A DNA stretch of 64,000 bases from Streptomyces sindenensis (GTDB lineage Bacteria; Actinomycetota; Actinomycetes; Streptomycetales; Streptomycetaceae), in NCBI RefSeq assembly GCF_014649035.1, contig NZ_BMSG01000001.1, positions 558,001 to 622,000 of the forward strand, in the 5' to 3' direction. Below, piece after piece: positions 36,207-45,714 of this stretch (positions are counted from its first letter, which is position 1; each line of letters opens with the position of its first letter). The translations under genes and the position numbers were made by a program. Below the pieces are notes generated by a model, which saw only the letters and a list, made by a program, of their open reading frames with translations, ran no database searches and had not been told where the DNA came from.

Positions 36207-37375
36207 CGCGGCACGCCTCCGGTCAGCTCGTCGGCCGTCTCGTTCACGTACACGCGGGGCACCCGGACGCCGATGCGGGTGACGATCTCGTACGCGATGG
36301 TCCCGGCGGCCTCCGCCCAGTCCTGCGCGGTCGGCTCGCCCCGGTCGCCCGGCCCGAACAGCACCGCTTCCGCGCCCGCCTCGGGCCGGTCGCCTTCGAG
36401 GTCGACGACGAACTGGTCCATGGCGACCCGGCCCGCGACCGTGCGCACCTTCCCGCCGACGAGGACGGGCCCGCTGCCGGACGCGTGGCGCGGGACGCCG
36501 TCCGCGTAGCCGACGGGGATCAGGCCGAGAGTGGTCTCGGCGGGAGTCGTGTAGTGGTGGCCGTAGCTGACGCCGTGTCCGGCCGGGGCGTCCTTCACCA
36601 GGGCGACGGCCGCGGCGAGCGTCATCACGGGGCGCAGCCCCAGCTCGGCGGACGTGCCCAGTTCGGGGGCGGGCGAGATGCCGTACATCGCGATGCCGGT
36701 CCGTACGAGGTCGAAGTGCGCCTCGGGGATCGTGAGCGTGGCCGGGGAGTTGGCCAGGTGCCGCACCTCGGGCTCCACGCCCTCCTTCTCGGCGTACGCC
36801 ACCATGTCGCGGTAGACGGCGAGCTGGGCGGCGATCGAGGGGTGGCCGGGCTCGTCGGCGCAGGCGAAGTGGGACCACAGTCCGGTGACCTTCAGGCGTC
36901 CGGCCCGTTCGGCGGCCAGCGCCTCGGTGACCAGCCCGGACCAGTCGGCGGGCTGGCAGCCGCCCCGGCCGAGGCCGGTGTCGGCCTTGAGCTGGACGCG
37001 GGCGGGGCGTCCCGCCGCCCCGGCGGCGGCGACGACCTCGCGCAGCGCCCACAGGCCGCCGACCGACACGTCGATGTCGGCCTCGATCGCCTCGCGCCAG
37101 GGCCCGCCGGGCGTCCACAGCCAGCACATGATCCGGCCGTCGAGTCCGGCCGCCCGCAGCGCGAGCGCCTCGTGCGGGGTCGCGGTGCCGAGCCAGGTCG
37201 CCCCGGCCGCCCGCGCGGCCCGGGCGCAGGGCACCGCGCCGTGCCCGTACCCGTCGGACTTCACGACGGCCATGAGCTGCGCACCGGCCGCCCGCTCGCG
37301 CAGGGCGCGCACATTGGCGCGCAGCGCGGCGAGGTCGATCTCGGCACGGGCTCTCAGGGACGCTGTCTCGTTCAT
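36203..37375 (-). CDS. alr: Alanine racemase
   Basis: 390-aa PLP enzyme interconverting L- and D-alanine for peptidoglycan. The PLP-binding Lys39 is in AVVKSDGYGHG; the second catalytic base Tyr is in GVSYGHHYTT near 270. The N-terminal TIM barrel and C-terminal beta domain are complete. ATG at 37375 is standard. It is first in the overlapping set alr - hydrolase - tsaE. Confidence 0.96.
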   Translation of the reverse strand: MNETASLRARAEIDLAALRANVRALRERAAGAQLMAVVKSDGYGHGAVPCARAARAAGATWLGTATPHEALALRAAGLDGRIMCWLWTPGGPWREAIEADIDVSVGGLWALREVVAAAGAAGRPARVQLKADTGLGRGGCQPADWSGLVTEALAAERAGRLKVTGLWSHFACADEPGHPSIAAQLAVYRDMVAYAEKEGVEPEVRHLANSPATLTIPEAHFDLVRTGIAMYGISPAPELGTSAELGLRPVMTLAAAVALVKDAPAGHGVSYGHHYTTPAETTLGLIPVGYADGVPRHASGSGPVLVGGKVRTVAGRVAMDQFVVDLEGDRPEAGAEAVLFGPGDRGEPTAQDWAEAAGTIAYEIVTRIGVRVPRVYVNETADELTGGVPR

Positions 37376-37435
37376 CGCGCCCAGTCTCTCAGAGGCCCCG
37401 GCCGCCTCCCCGGCAGCGCACGCCGGTATCCGGAC

Positions 37436-37813
37436 TTATGTACGTTTCATCACATGCTCCAGATGGTCGACCAGCACGGGCACATGGCTGTCCTCGACGT
37501 CCTTGGCGGCGGTGATCAGGGTGACGGGCCCGCCGTCCCGCACGAGCCCCACCAGCCGCTCGACCGCCTCCGTGTGCGCCGAATCGTCCAGCTCGGTGCG
37601 GTAGCGCCCGACGAACTCCTCGTGCCGGTCCGCGCGGTCGTGGTGGTACCACGAGCGCAGCTCGTCGGAGGGCGTGATGTCCTTGAGCCACACGTCGATG
37701 GCGGCCCGCTCCTTGGAGACGCCCCGGGGCCAGAGCCGGTCGACCAGCACCCGGGTGCCGTCGGCGTCCTCGACCGGGTCGTACGCCCTGCGTACGCGTA
37801 CGGCTTCACTCAC
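37436..37813 (-). CDS. DUF488 family protein
   Basis: 125-aa protein with the DUF488 hallmarks: RRAYDPVEDADGTRVLVDRLWPRG at the N-terminus, WLKDITPSDELRSWYHHD, and VTLITAAKDVEDSHVPVL at the C-terminus. The family is widespread and uncharacterised, possibly nucleotide- or DNA-related. GTG at 37813 is used because the conserved VRVRRAYDP begins six residues later. It stands alone between alr and the NAD(P)HX repair gene. Confidence 0.85.
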   Translation of the reverse strand: MSEAVRVRRAYDPVEDADGTRVLVDRLWPRGVSKERAAIDVWLKDITPSDELRSWYHHDRADRHEEFVGRYRTELDDSAHTEAVERLVGLVRDGGPVTLITAAKDVEDSHVPVLVDHLEHVMKRT

Positions 37814-37869
37814 GACCGGAACCGCCCTTCCTCCGCCGAGCCTTCTCGGGCCTCCACCCTCTCCCCGCC

Positions 37870-39318
37870 TCACCCCGCCCGCACGTCGCGCCAGGCCGCC
37901 GGGATGCCGTCGGCGACGTCCTGCGCGGAGACCGGGGCCCCGTCGGAGCCGTGCCGGGCGGCGAGTCCGTGCAGATAGGCGCCGACGGACGCGGCGTCGC
38001 GCGGGGCGAGCCCGGCCGCGAGCAGGGATCCGGTGAGACCGGAGAGGACGTCGCCGCTGCCCGCCGTGGCGAGCCAGGACGTGCCGGTCGGGTTGACCCG
38101 TACGGGGGTGTCGCGGGCCTCCGCGATGAGGGTGGTGGAGCCCTTGAGGAGCACGGTGGCGCGGTAGCGGGCGGCCAGTTCGCGCACGGCGGTGAGCCGC
38201 CCGGACTCGACCTCCTCGCGGGCCGTGCCGAGCAGCGCGGCGGCCTCCCCGGCGTGCGGGGTGAGGACGGTCGGGGCGGTCCGGGTCCGTACGGCCCCGG
38301 CGTCCAGCAGCCGCAGCCCGTCCGCGTCGACGAGCACGGGCACGTCGGCGGCCAGCACATCGGCGACGGCGGCCTCCGCGCCCCGCCCGTCGCCGAGCCC
38401 CGGCCCGACCACCCATGCCTGCACCCGCCCGGCCTTCGACGGCGGCCCGGCGTGCACCAGCGCCTCGGGGAACCGGGCGATCACCGCGTCCGCGCCCGGT
38501 CCGACGTACCGCACGGCCCCGGCCCCGCCGCGCAGCGCGCCCGCGACGGCCAGGACGGCGGCGCCCGGGTAGCGCTCGGACCCGGCGACGACGCCGACGA
38601 CGCCGCGCCGGTACTTGTCGCTCTCCGCGCCCGGCACCGGCAGCAGCGCGGCCACGTCCGCGTACTGGAGCGCCTCCAGGTCCGGCGGCTCCGGCAGCTC
38701 GGGCCCGAGCCCGATGTCCACCAGCCGCAGGGCGCCCGCGTGTTCGGCGGCCGGGTCGATCAGGAGGCCCGGCTTGTACGTCCCGAAGGTGACGGTGGCG
38801 TCCGCCCGGACGGCCTCGCCGTGCACCTCCCCGGTGTCGGCCTCGACCCCGCTCGGCAGGTCGACGGAGATCACAGGCGTACGGTCCCGGGTCACCGCGT
38901 GCACCAGTTCGGTGGCGTCCTCGCGCAGCCCGCCGCGGCCACCGATCCCGGTGATGCCGTCCACGACGAGGTCGAGCACGCCGAGCCCGTCCGGCCCGTC
39001 GACGACCTGTCCCCCGGCCGCGCGGAACGCGGCGAGCCCGCCGGGGTGGGCCCGGTCGGGGGCGAGCAGCAGGGCCCGCACGCCCGCGCCCCGGCGGGCC
39101 AGGCGGGCGCCCGCGTGGAGCGCGTCGCCGCCGTTGTCGCCGCTCCCGACGAGGAGCAGGACCCGGGACCCGTACACCCGCCCGTTGCGCCGCAGCAGAT
39201 CGCCGCAGGCGGCGGCGAGCCCGGCGGCGGCGCGCTGCATCAGGGCGCCCTCGGGCAGGCGTTGCATGAGGGCGGCCTCGGCGGCCCGTACGGTCTCCAC
39301 GCTGTAGGCACGTCGCAT
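37870..39318 (-). CDS. Bifunctional NAD(P)H-hydrate epimerase / ADP-dependent dehydratase
   Basis: 482-aa fusion that repairs damaged NAD(P)H. Residues 1-220 are the YjeF_N epimerase (GSGDNGGDALHAGARLARRG binding loop); residues 225-480 are the ribokinase-like dehydratase with YRRGVVGVVAGSERYPGAA and the ATP/ADP-site block ATAGSGDVLSGLTG. Both halves look intact. ATG at 39318 begins MRRAYSVETVRAAEAAL. It lies immediately before acpS in transcript order reversed, separated by 172 bp without other features. Confidence 0.93.
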   Translation of the reverse strand: MRRAYSVETVRAAEAALMQRLPEGALMQRAAAGLAAACGDLLRRNGRVYGSRVLLLVGSGDNGGDALHAGARLARRGAGVRALLLAPDRAHPGGLAAFRAAGGQVVDGPDGLGVLDLVVDGITGIGGRGGLREDATELVHAVTRDRTPVISVDLPSGVEADTGEVHGEAVRADATVTFGTYKPGLLIDPAAEHAGALRLVDIGLGPELPEPPDLEALQYADVAALLPVPGAESDKYRRGVVGVVAGSERYPGAAVLAVAGALRGGAGAVRYVGPGADAVIARFPEALVHAGPPSKAGRVQAWVVGPGLGDGRGAEAAVADVLAADVPVLVDADGLRLLDAGAVRTRTAPTVLTPHAGEAAALLGTAREEVESGRLTAVRELAARYRATVLLKGSTTLIAEARDTPVRVNPTGTSWLATAGSGDVLSGLTGSLLAAGLAPRDAASVGAYLHGLAARHGSDGAPVSAQDVADGIPAAWRDVRAG

Positions 39319-39490
39319 GGGTCCAACCCTCCGCGATCCCGGGGCGGGACGCCAGCGCCGTGGGGCGTGGCGGGGCTCATCGGTGCGGGCGCTCACCCGT
39401 CGGCGAGGGCGACGGCCGAGGCGTCGCAACGCGGCGACGGCACCGGATCCGCGCCGCCCCGCACGCTGTGGCGGGTGCGCCCGGGCGCTC

Positions 39491-39859
39491 TCACCCCTCC
39501 GCGATCACCACCGCCGACGCCACCCCCGCGTCGTGGCTGAGCGAGACGTGCCAGCCGCGTACGCCGAGCTCGGCGGCGCGGGCCGCCACCGTGCCGCTGA
39601 CCCGCAGCCGGGGCTGCCCGCTCTCCTCGACCCAGACCTCCGCGTCGCTCCAGAGCAGCCCGCCCGGTGCGCCGAGCGCCTTGGCCAGGGCCTCCTTCGC
39701 GGCGAACCGGGCGGCGAGCGAGGCGATCCCGCGCCGCTCGCCGCTCGGCAGCGTCAGCTCGCCGCCGACGAAGAGCCGGTCGGCCAGCTGGGGCGTACGC
39801 TCCAGCGCGGCGCCGAACCGCTCGATCTCGGCCACGTCGATGCCGACCCCAATGATCAC
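39491..39859 (-). CDS. acpS: Holo-[acyl-carrier-protein] synthase
   Basis: 122-aa enzyme that moves 4'-phosphopantetheine from CoA to the Ser of acyl carrier proteins in fatty acid and some polyketide synthesis. Metal ligands: Asp8 in [12 protein letters not shown] and Glu in [15 protein letters not shown] at 39859 (MIIGVGID) has GAGG at 9 nt spacing; a GTG three codons upstream has the GAGG adjacent and is less likely. It sits 27 bp downstream of glmS, probably in the same transcript. Confidence 0.95.
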   Translation of the reverse strand: MIIGVGIDVAEIERFGAALERTPQLADRLFVGGELTLPSGERRGIASLAARFAAKEALAKALGAPGGLLWSDAEVWVEESGQPRLRVSGTVAARAAELGVRGWHVSLSHDAGVASAVVIAEG

Positions 39860-39886
39860 GGCCCCCACCCTCGTTCGCTCACTCGC

Positions 39887-41734
39887 TCACTCCACGGTCA
39901 CGGACTTCGCCAGGTTGCGCGGCTGGTCCACTTCGTTGCCGCGGGCCGTCGCGAGCTCGCAGGCGAAGACCTGGAGCGGCACCGTGGCGACCAGCGGCTG
40001 AAGCAGCGTAGGCGTTGCGGGGACGGTGATGAGGTGGTCGGCGTACGGGACGACGGCGTCGTCGCCCTCCTCGGCGACGACGATCGTGAGCGCGCCCCGG
40101 GCCCGGATCTCCTGGATGTTGGAGACGATCTTGTCGTGCAGGACGGAACGCCCGCGCGGCGAGGGGACGATGACGACGACCGGGAGGCCCTCCTCGATGA
40201 GCGCGATGGGCCCGTGCTTGAGCTCTCCCGCCGCGAACCCCTCGGCGTGCATGTAGGCGAGTTCCTTGAGCTTGAGCGCGCCTTCGAGGGCGACCGGGTA
40301 GCCGACGTGCCGGCCGACGAAGAGGACGGTGTCGTGGTGGGCGAGGGAGCGGGCCAGTTCGCGGACGGGCTCCATGGTGGTGAGGACGCTCTCGACCTCG
40401 GCGGAGATCGCGGAGAGCTGACGCACCACCGTACGGATCTCGTCGCCCCACTTCGTGCCGCGCACCTGGCCGAGGTAGAGGGCGACGAGGTAGCAGGCGA
40501 CGAGCTGGGTGAGGAAGGCCTTGGTGGAGGCGACGGCGACTTCGGGTCCGGCGTGGGTGTAGAGCACGGCGTCGGATTCGCGCGGGATCGTCGAGCCGTT
40601 GGTGTTGCAGATGGCGAGCACCTTCGCGCCCTGTTCGCTGGCGTGCCGCAGGGCCATCAGGGTGTCCATGGTCTCGCCGGACTGGGAGATGGCGACGACG
40701 AGGGTGCGCTGGTCGAGGATCGGGTCGCGGTAGCGGAACTCGCTGGCCAGCTCGGTCTCGCAGGGCAGCCGGGTCCAGTGCTCGATGGCGTACTTGGCGA
40801 TCATTCCGGCGTGGAACGCGGTCCCGCAGGCGACGATGACGACCTTGTCGATCTCGCGGAGTTCGACGTCCGGGATACGGACCTCGTCGAGGTGGAGCGC
40901 GCCCTCGCCGTCGACCCGGCCGAGGAGGGTGTCGGCGACGGCCTGGGGCTGGTCGGCGATCTCCTTGAGCATGAAGGAGGCGTAGCCGGCCTTCTCCGCG
41001 GCGGAGGCGTCCCAGTCGACGTGGTAGTCCCGCACGTCCGCCGGCTCCCCGTCGAACCCGGTGACGGCGACGCCCTCGGGGCTCAGCTCGACGACCTGGT
41101 CCTGGCCCAGTTCGATGGCGTCGCGGGTGTGGGCGATGAAGGCGGCGACGTCGGAGGCGAGGAACCACTCGTCCTGCCCGACGCCCACGACGAGCGGTGA
41201 GTTGCGCCGCGCGCCGACGACGACGTCCGGCTGGTCCGCGTGCACGGCGACGAGGGTGAAGGCCCCCTCCAGCCGCCGGCACACCTGCCGCATGGCGTCC
41301 GCGAGGTCCCCGCCCGCCGAGAAGGCCTCGGCCAGCAGATGCCCGACGACCTCGGTGTCCGTCTCCGACTCCAGGGTGTGCCCGCGCCCGGTCAGCTCGC
41401 GCCGCAGGGCGGCGAAGTTCTCGATGATCCCGTTGTGCACGACGGCGACCCGGCCCGCGTTGTCCAGATGCGGATGGGCGTTGACGTCGGTGGGCGCCCC
41501 GTGCGTCGCCCACCGGGTGTGCCCGATCCCGGCCCGCCCGGCGGGCAGCGGCCGGTCGCCCAGCTCCTTCTCCAGATTGACGAGCTTGCCCGCCTTCTTC
41601 GCGGCGGCGAGCCCACCGTCCGCGAGAACGGCGACACCTGCCGAGTCGTAGCCCCGGTATTCGAGGCGCTTGAGTCCCGCCACGACGACGTCCTGAGCCG
41701 ACTGCGTACCGACATAACCCACGATTCCGCACAT
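39887..41734 (-). CDS. glmS: Glutamine-fructose-6-phosphate aminotransferase
   Basis: 615-aa enzyme making glucosamine-6-phosphate from fructose-6-phosphate and glutamine, the first step to UDP-GlcNAc. Cys2 is the glutaminase nucleophile (MCGIVGYVG); the glutaminase domain covers 1-225 and two SIS sugar-isomerase domains follow (CGTAFHAGMIAKY, SQSGETMDTL, STKAFLTQL), ending in the conserved KSVTVE tail. It works with GlmM, encoded 19 kb away in this window. No glmS ribozyme is evident in the short upstream region. Confidence 0.96.
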   Translation of the reverse strand: MCGIVGYVGTQSAQDVVVAGLKRLEYRGYDSAGVAVLADGGLAAAKKAGKLVNLEKELGDRPLPAGRAGIGHTRWATHGAPTDVNAHPHLDNAGRVAVVHNGIIENFAALRRELTGRGHTLESETDTEVVGHLLAEAFSAGGDLADAMRQVCRRLEGAFTLVAVHADQPDVVVGARRNSPLVVGVGQDEWFLASDVAAFIAHTRDAIELGQDQVVELSPEGVAVTGFDGEPADVRDYHVDWDASAAEKAGYASFMLKEIADQPQAVADTLLGRVDGEGALHLDEVRIPDVELREIDKVVIVACGTAFHAGMIAKYAIEHWTRLPCETELASEFRYRDPILDQRTLVVAISQSGETMDTLMALRHASEQGAKVLAICNTNGSTIPRESDAVLYTHAGPEVAVASTKAFLTQLVACYLVALYLGQVRGTKWGDEIRTVVRQLSAISAEVESVLTTMEPVRELARSLAHHDTVLFVGRHVGYPVALEGALKLKELAYMHAEGFAAGELKHGPIALIEEGLPVVVIVPSPRGRSVLHDKIVSNIQEIRARGALTIVVAEEGDDAVVPYADHLITVPATPTLLQPLVATVPLQVFACELATARGNEVDQPRNLAKSVTVE

Positions 41735-41783
41735 AGCGGCACCATAAGGCCGGAGGCGGCTCGCGGGAGGAATGTTGGCCACA

Positions 41784-41797
41784 TACAATTTCTTGTA
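41784..41797. promoter_or_regulatory. 5-4-5 inverted repeat between glmS and vapB
   Basis: TACAA-TTTC-TTGTA in an AT-rich patch 43 bp upstream of vapB. It contains a TACAAT hexamer that could be a -10. Toxin-antitoxin operons are usually autorepressed at such a site. Confidence 0.45.
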
Positions 41798-41839
41798 CAC
41801 ACTCCACATGAGGCTGGACGCACGATGGGAGGGACGGAC

Positions 41840-42061
41840 ATGTCGGTGACCCAGATCGACATAGACGATGAAGCTCTGGAGCGGGCGATGGCCCTGTCCA
41901 AGGCCCGCACGAAGAAGGAGACCGTCAACATCGCCCTGCGCTTCTACGCGGAGCAGCAGGAGCGGGCGGCACGCATCGGCCGCCACTTCGACCGCGCGCG
42001 CACCTGGGACGCGGTCGAGGACGCCGAGCGGCGGCACCGGGCGGAGAAGGACGGGCAGTGA
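41840..42061 (+). CDS. VapB-type antitoxin
   Basis: 73-aa ribbon-helix-helix-like antitoxin. The N-terminal DNA-binding part is TQIDIDDEALERAMAL followed by SKARTKKETVNIALRFY; the C-terminal basic/acidic helix (RHFDRARTWDAVEDAE) would wrap the toxin. ATG at 41840 follows GGAGGG at 6 nt. Its stop overlaps the toxin GTG by 4 nt. It normally represses its own operon together with the toxin. Confidence 0.88.
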   Translation: MSVTQIDIDDEALERAMALSKARTKKETVNIALRFYAEQQERAARIGRHFDRARTWDAVEDAERRHRAEKDGQ

Positions 42062-42468
42062 TCTACCTGCTCGACACGTCCGGCCTCGTTCGGCTGCTCT
42101 CCGACCCCGCCCTCCAAGCGGCGTGGTCCGACGCGATCGAGGCCGGGACGGTCGCCTCCTGCTATCCGCAGCGGGCGGAGTTCCTTTACGGCGCGCGGAA
42201 CGCGCGCGAGTACGACGAGATCGTGGAGATGTTCACCGACCTCTACCCGGACGTTTCCGTGCCGAAGAGCGCGGGGCGCTGGATCACGTCGGTCCAGCAC
42301 CGCATGGCGCGTGCCGGGCAGCATCGCAGCGCCTCCGCGGTGGACCTGATCATCGCGGCCACAGCGGCCCACCACGGGCTGACGGTCCTTCATGACGACC
42401 TCGACTACCGCACGGTCGCCCGGCACGCCCCGGACCTCGGCGAGCACAGCGTCCACGACGTGGCGTGA
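42058..42468 (+). CDS. VapC-type PIN-domain toxin ribonuclease
   Basis: 136-aa PIN-domain endoribonuclease. The acidic metal site is Asp6 (YLLDTSG), Glu41 (PQRAEFLYG), Asp96 (SASAVDLIIA) and Asp113/114 (LHDDLD), all present. GTG at 42058 overlaps the antitoxin stop, so translation is coupled. VapC proteins cleave tRNA or rRNA; the target here is unknown. A hairpin at 42470-42507 ends the operon. Confidence 0.9.
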   Translation: MIYLLDTSGLVRLLSDPALQAAWSDAIEAGTVASCYPQRAEFLYGARNAREYDEIVEMFTDLYPDVSVPKSAGRWITSVQHRMARAGQHRSASAVDLIIAATAAHHGLTVLHDDLDYRTVARHAPDLGEHSVHDVA

Positions 42469-42469
42469 G

Positions 42470-42507
42470 ACTCCGGTGCGGGCCCCCGGGGGGTCCCGCA
42501 CCGGAGT
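42470..42507. terminator. Bidirectional terminator hairpin
   Basis: ACTCCGGTGCGGG pairs with CCCGCACCGGAGT (13 bp) around a 12-nt loop. It lies between the convergent vapC and carboxypeptidase genes. Confidence 0.8.
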
Positions 42508-42525
42508 GGGGCCGGCCTCACCCCG

Positions 42526-43899
42526 TCAGGAGCAGTACTGCGCCTCCTTGCCGATCGACCGGTACATGCAGTCCGCGTTCTCGATCAGTTGCAGCACCGC
42601 GTCCCGGTTGCGGGAGGTCTCCCGTTCGATGACCTCGTCGGGCGGGTAGAAGCCGCCGCCCCAGGACGAGCTCGGATACATCTCGAAGGTGTAGCCGAAG
42701 ATCCTCTGCGAGCCCCACAGCCAGTCGTCGATCGACCCGTCGGTGATGTACAGGTCGCTGGACTGCTCGGCGGTGTAGCCGTTGCTCGCCGCCATCTTCC
42801 GGCCGACGGCCGCGAACGCGTTGCGGTCGTCGGCGGTCATACCGGGGGCGGTGTCGTTGTACGTGTAGCCGAAGGGCCACAGCACCAGTTCGCTGTACGT
42901 GTGGAAGTCGATGGCCGCCGTGATCTGCTGCTTCCCGCCGACCACCCGGCTGCGCACGAAGTCCGCCACGACCTTCGTCTCGGGCGCGGACTCGGCGGAC
43001 CGGCCGCGGTAGGTGTCCGAGGACGGGCTGGAGGAGGAGCCGCCGCAGCAGCCCCACTTGTAGGCCCAGTTGCGGTTGAGGTCGGTGCCGATCGCGCTGG
43101 AGCCGGAGTTGGGCTGCCGGTTCTTGCGCCAGCTGCGGTACGAGCCGGAGGCGATGTCGTACTCGCCGCCGTCCGGGTTCATGTCCGGCACGATCCACAG
43201 CTCGCGGCCGTTGACGGCCTGCGTGATCCGGGAGTCGCTCCCGTAGCCGGCCGCGAACTCGCGCAGCAGGTACAGGGACATCTCGACGGTCAGGTGCTCA
43301 CGGGCGTGCTGGTGGGCGGTGAACAGCACCTCCGGTTCGGCCTCGTCGGTGCCGACGTTGTCGCTGACCTTGACCGCGATGATGTCCCGGCCCTGGTACG
43401 TCTTGCCGATGACCCGCTTGCTCATGATCGAGGGGTTCGCGGCGATGCGGGCGTCGATCGCCGCCGTCATCTCGGCGTAGTTGTGGTAGCGGGAGTCGGC
43501 GGGCGGGAAGTCCTGCACGCCGACGCCGTCCGCCCCGTGGGCGTGCGCATGCGCGTCGGGCGCGGGCAGGGCCTGAAGGACGTGACCGCGCGCCCGGAGC
43601 TTCCTGGCCTGGGCGGCGTCCGCGGTGATCACGACGCCGTGGTCGTGCACCTCGTCGATCGAGACGCCCGCGCGGGCGATGTCGGTCCGGGCGGCGGGGG
43701 TGGTGCGCCCGGCGATCTCGTACTGGAGCACCCGCTCGTCGGCGGCGACGGCCGCGTTCGGGGCGGAGGGCTCGGCGGTGGCCACGGCGGTCGCGGGGGC
43801 CGCGAGACCGAGGGCGAGCAGAACGGCTAGGGCGGCGTTGCGCCGGATCCTCGCGGGCCGGGTTCTCGGCCGGGAGGTCCGTGGGGTGACGAGTCGCAT
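42526..43899 (-). CDS. Secreted M14 zinc carboxypeptidase
   Basis: 457-aa exported enzyme. A twin-arginine-like, basic N-terminus ([27 protein letters not shown]) serves as signal peptide. A propeptide-like region follows, with a His-rich patch DAHAHAHG. The M14 domain starts near 135. Zinc ligands are His198 and Glu201 in HQHARE and His333 in DFHTYSE; the catalytic Glu406 is in YTFEMYP. It removes C-terminal residues from extracellular peptides. ATG at 43899 begins the signal peptide directly; an in-frame ATG at 44007 would not. Cys pair CC near 284-285 is unusual and may form disulfides. Confidence 0.92.
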   Translation of the reverse strand: MRLVTPRTSRPRTRPARIRRNAALAVLLALGLAAPATAVATAEPSAPNAAVAADERVLQYEIAGRTTPAARTDIARAGVSIDEVHDHGVVITADAAQARKLRARGHVLQALPAPDAHAHAHGADGVGVQDFPPADSRYHNYAEMTAAIDARIAANPSIMSKRVIGKTYQGRDIIAVKVSDNVGTDEAEPEVLFTAHQHAREHLTVEMSLYLLREFAAGYGSDSRITQAVNGRELWIVPDMNPDGGEYDIASGSYRSWRKNRQPNSGSSAIGTDLNRNWAYKWGCCGGSSSSPSSDTYRGRSAESAPETKVVADFVRSRVVGGKQQITAAIDFHTYSELVLWPFGYTYNDTAPGMTADDRNAFAAVGRKMAASNGYTAEQSSDLYITDGSIDDWLWGSQRIFGYTFEMYPSSSWGGGFYPPDEVIERETSRNRDAVLQLIENADCMYRSIGKEAQYCS

Positions 43900-44003
43900 G
43901 CTGGCATCTCCTGGGTCCGTCGGGGTGGGGGGGTGGAGCTGTGCGACGGGCACAGAATGGAGCCATGTCATGAGCGGGTCAAGACAGGACTTCCGGCCAT
44001 GAT

Positions 44004-45377
44004 TCACCCGGACGGTCCGGACGCCGCGTCATCCTGCCGCCCGCACACCCCCAGGCCGCACCAGCGGCGCCGGCCGCCCGCGTCGAGGAACAGCCACCCG
44101 CAGCCCTTCCCCGGGCAGGCGCGGACGGTGAGGCGGCGGGGGTCGGCGAGCAGGTCCGCGGCGCGCTGGGCCACGGCGTGCAGCGGCAGCCTCAGTCCGG
44201 AGTCCGGGGGCGGGCTCCAGCGCCCGAGGCCGTCCTCGCCCCGGACGAAGACGGCGTGGCGCATGGCCTCCTGGACGACCTCGGCGACCCGGGCAAAGGC
44301 CTCGTCACGGCCGACGGTCCCGTCACGCTCCGCCCCCTCCACGAGGCACGCGTACAACGCCTCCCGGAACTCCCGCGCCCCCTCCAGCACCGCGCTCGCC
44401 TCCGCCGGCCGCTCCTGCGCCCTCCGCAGCAGCCGGGTGACCGTGCGGTCGTCGAGGAGGTCCAGGTGCCCGGCCCAGACCGCGAACGTGCGGTAGCCGC
44501 GCAGCCACTCCGAGCCGGGCAGCCTCGCGCCGCCCCACCCGGCGTAGGTGTTGCAGAACTCCAGGGCGGGGCCCCCGCCGGTGTTCCAGGGCAGCCACTC
44601 CCCGCGCACCCGCACGGCGTACGTGGGCGCCTCGGCCCGCCGCAGCGCCGGGTCGTCCCGGCGCACCCGGTCGTACAGGGCCCGCAGGTCACGCCCCGGC
44701 TCGGCGTCGAAGGCGGACCGCAGGGTGCCGCACACGGACCGGTAGAGGCGCAGCGCGTCGGCGGACCGCCCGCTGCGGTGCAGGGCGAGCATGCTGTCCG
44801 CGACGAGGCGTTCGCGTTCGGGGTGCTCCTCGGCCAGCGGCGGCAGTTCGGCGGCGACCCGCTCGTGCCGCCCCAGGGAGAGCAGAAGCCGGGCGTGTTC
44901 CTCCGCCGCCGACAGCCGCAGCCCGGCGAGCCGTTGGCCGATCCGGTCGCGCAGGGCGGCGTCCGCGACGTCCGCGAGCAGTTCGCCCCGCCACCACGCC
45001 AGCGCCCGGTCGTAGTGGCGCACCCGCTCCTCCTCGTCCACGGCCGTCGCGGCCTCCCGTACGCCGTCCTCGAAGGCCCGGGTGTCGATCACGTGCCCGT
45101 CGGGGCGCAGGAGATAGCCGTCGTCGCGCGTCTCGACGTGTACGCCGTCGGGCCCGAGGGCGGCTCGCAGCCTGCCGATGTACGTGTGCACGGTGGACCG
45201 GGCTCCGGCCGGAGCCTCCCCGTTCCAGAGCAGGTCGATGAGCCGCCCGGTCGGCACGGCCCGGCCCGCCTCCAGGACGAGGACCGCCAGCAGACACCGT
45301 TCCTGACGACGGAGACCGGCGAGCACCGGGCGGCCTCGGTGGAGGGCGGCGAACGGTCCGAGCAACTGGAATTCCAT
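44004..45377 (-). CDS. SARP-family regulator fused to ABATE/CGNR zinc-finger module
   Basis: 457-aa composite protein. Residues 1-95 form an OmpR-like winged helix ([40 protein letters not shown]), and 98-245 form a bacterial transcriptional activation domain; together these are a SARP. From about 260 the protein changes into an ABATE-type stress domain ([31 protein letters not shown]) and ends in a CGNR-type zinc finger with Cys421, Cys426, Cys440 and Cys445 ([16 protein letters not shown]) where GNR is changed to GRQ. ABATE/CGNR proteins are normally separate regulators. ATG at 45377 starts the winged helix; the ribosome site is weak. The divergent secreted-protein gene is the obvious candidate target. 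Confidence 0.85.
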   Translation of the reverse strand: MEFQLLGPFAALHRGRPVLAGLRRQERCLLAVLVLEAGRAVPTGRLIDLLWNGEAPAGARSTVHTYIGRLRAALGPDGVHVETRDDGYLLRPDGHVIDTRAFEDGVREAATAVDEEERVRHYDRALAWWRGELLADVADAALRDRIGQRLAGLRLSAAEEHARLLLSLGRHERVAAELPPLAEEHPERERLVADSMLALHRSGRSADALRLYRSVCGTLRSAFDAEPGRDLRALYDRVRRDDPALRRAEAPTYAVRVRGEWLPWNTGGGPALEFCNTYAGWGGARLPGSEWLRGYRTFAVWAGHLDLLDDRTVTRLLRRAQERPAEASAVLEGAREFREALYACLVEGAERDGTVGRDEAFARVAEVVQEAMRHAVFVRGEDGLGRWSPPPDSGLRLPLHAVAQRAADLLADPRRLTVRACPGKGCGWLFLDAGGRRRWCGLGVCGRQDDAASGPSG

Positions 45378-45714
45378 CGGGAAAGCATCCGGCCGCGCCC
45401 GCCCCCGGGGCCACCCCTGGAAGGCGGCTCCATGGGCCCGCGCCTCCAGCTCCACCGGATTCGGCCCGAGGGTCGGCCGGCACGCAACGGACTCCACAAC
45501 TGCCGTGCACTTCCCCACGCGCAGGGGCTGGAACGAGTACCGGAGGAGGTTCATGGTGGCGGACTCGGTGAGCGTCACGGCGTCAGTTCGCGTCGACAGG
45601 CAGGGCCGACCGCGCTCGGAGGCTCCCGTGGTGAGCGTTTGGTGAGCGCCCCGGCAGATCATCGTCGGGCGGGCCGTGACCTCGGCCCGCCGGACGGACG
45701 ATCGGGGAGTTCTC
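45378..45714. other. Divergent intergenic region, 337 bp
   Basis: It lies between the SARP gene and a secreted-protein gene. It holds three GGTGAGCG octamers (45567-45574, 45630-45637, 45641-45648), two of them 11 bp apart. A GGAGGAGG ahead of an ATG at 45553 opens a 30-codon frame that I do not call as a gene. Confidence 0.5.
45630..45648. promoter_or_regulatory. 11-bp-spaced direct repeats, possible SARP site
   Basis: GGTGAGCG-TTT-GGTGAGCG. SARP regulators bind short direct repeats with 11-bp periodicity just upstream of the -10. This pair lies 67 bp before the secreted-protein ATG and next to a SARP gene. Confidence 0.5.

Noticed and set aside
34953..37127. Long upstream extension of the alpha/beta hydrolase frame through alr
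   Set aside because: The extension is antiphase to the well-conserved alanine racemase on the same strand; the GTG at 36206 with a 4-nt overlap is the real start.
41735..41839. glmS ribozyme or leader riboswitch
   Set aside because: The glmS-vapB gap is only 105 bp, and no ribozyme core or pseudoknot could be recognised.
45553..45645. 30-codon rightward frame after GGAGGAGG upstream of the secreted-protein gene
   Set aside because: It overlaps the GGTGAGCG repeats, has no recognisable peptide features and the purine-rich tract is expected by chance in this region. Conservation would be needed to call it.
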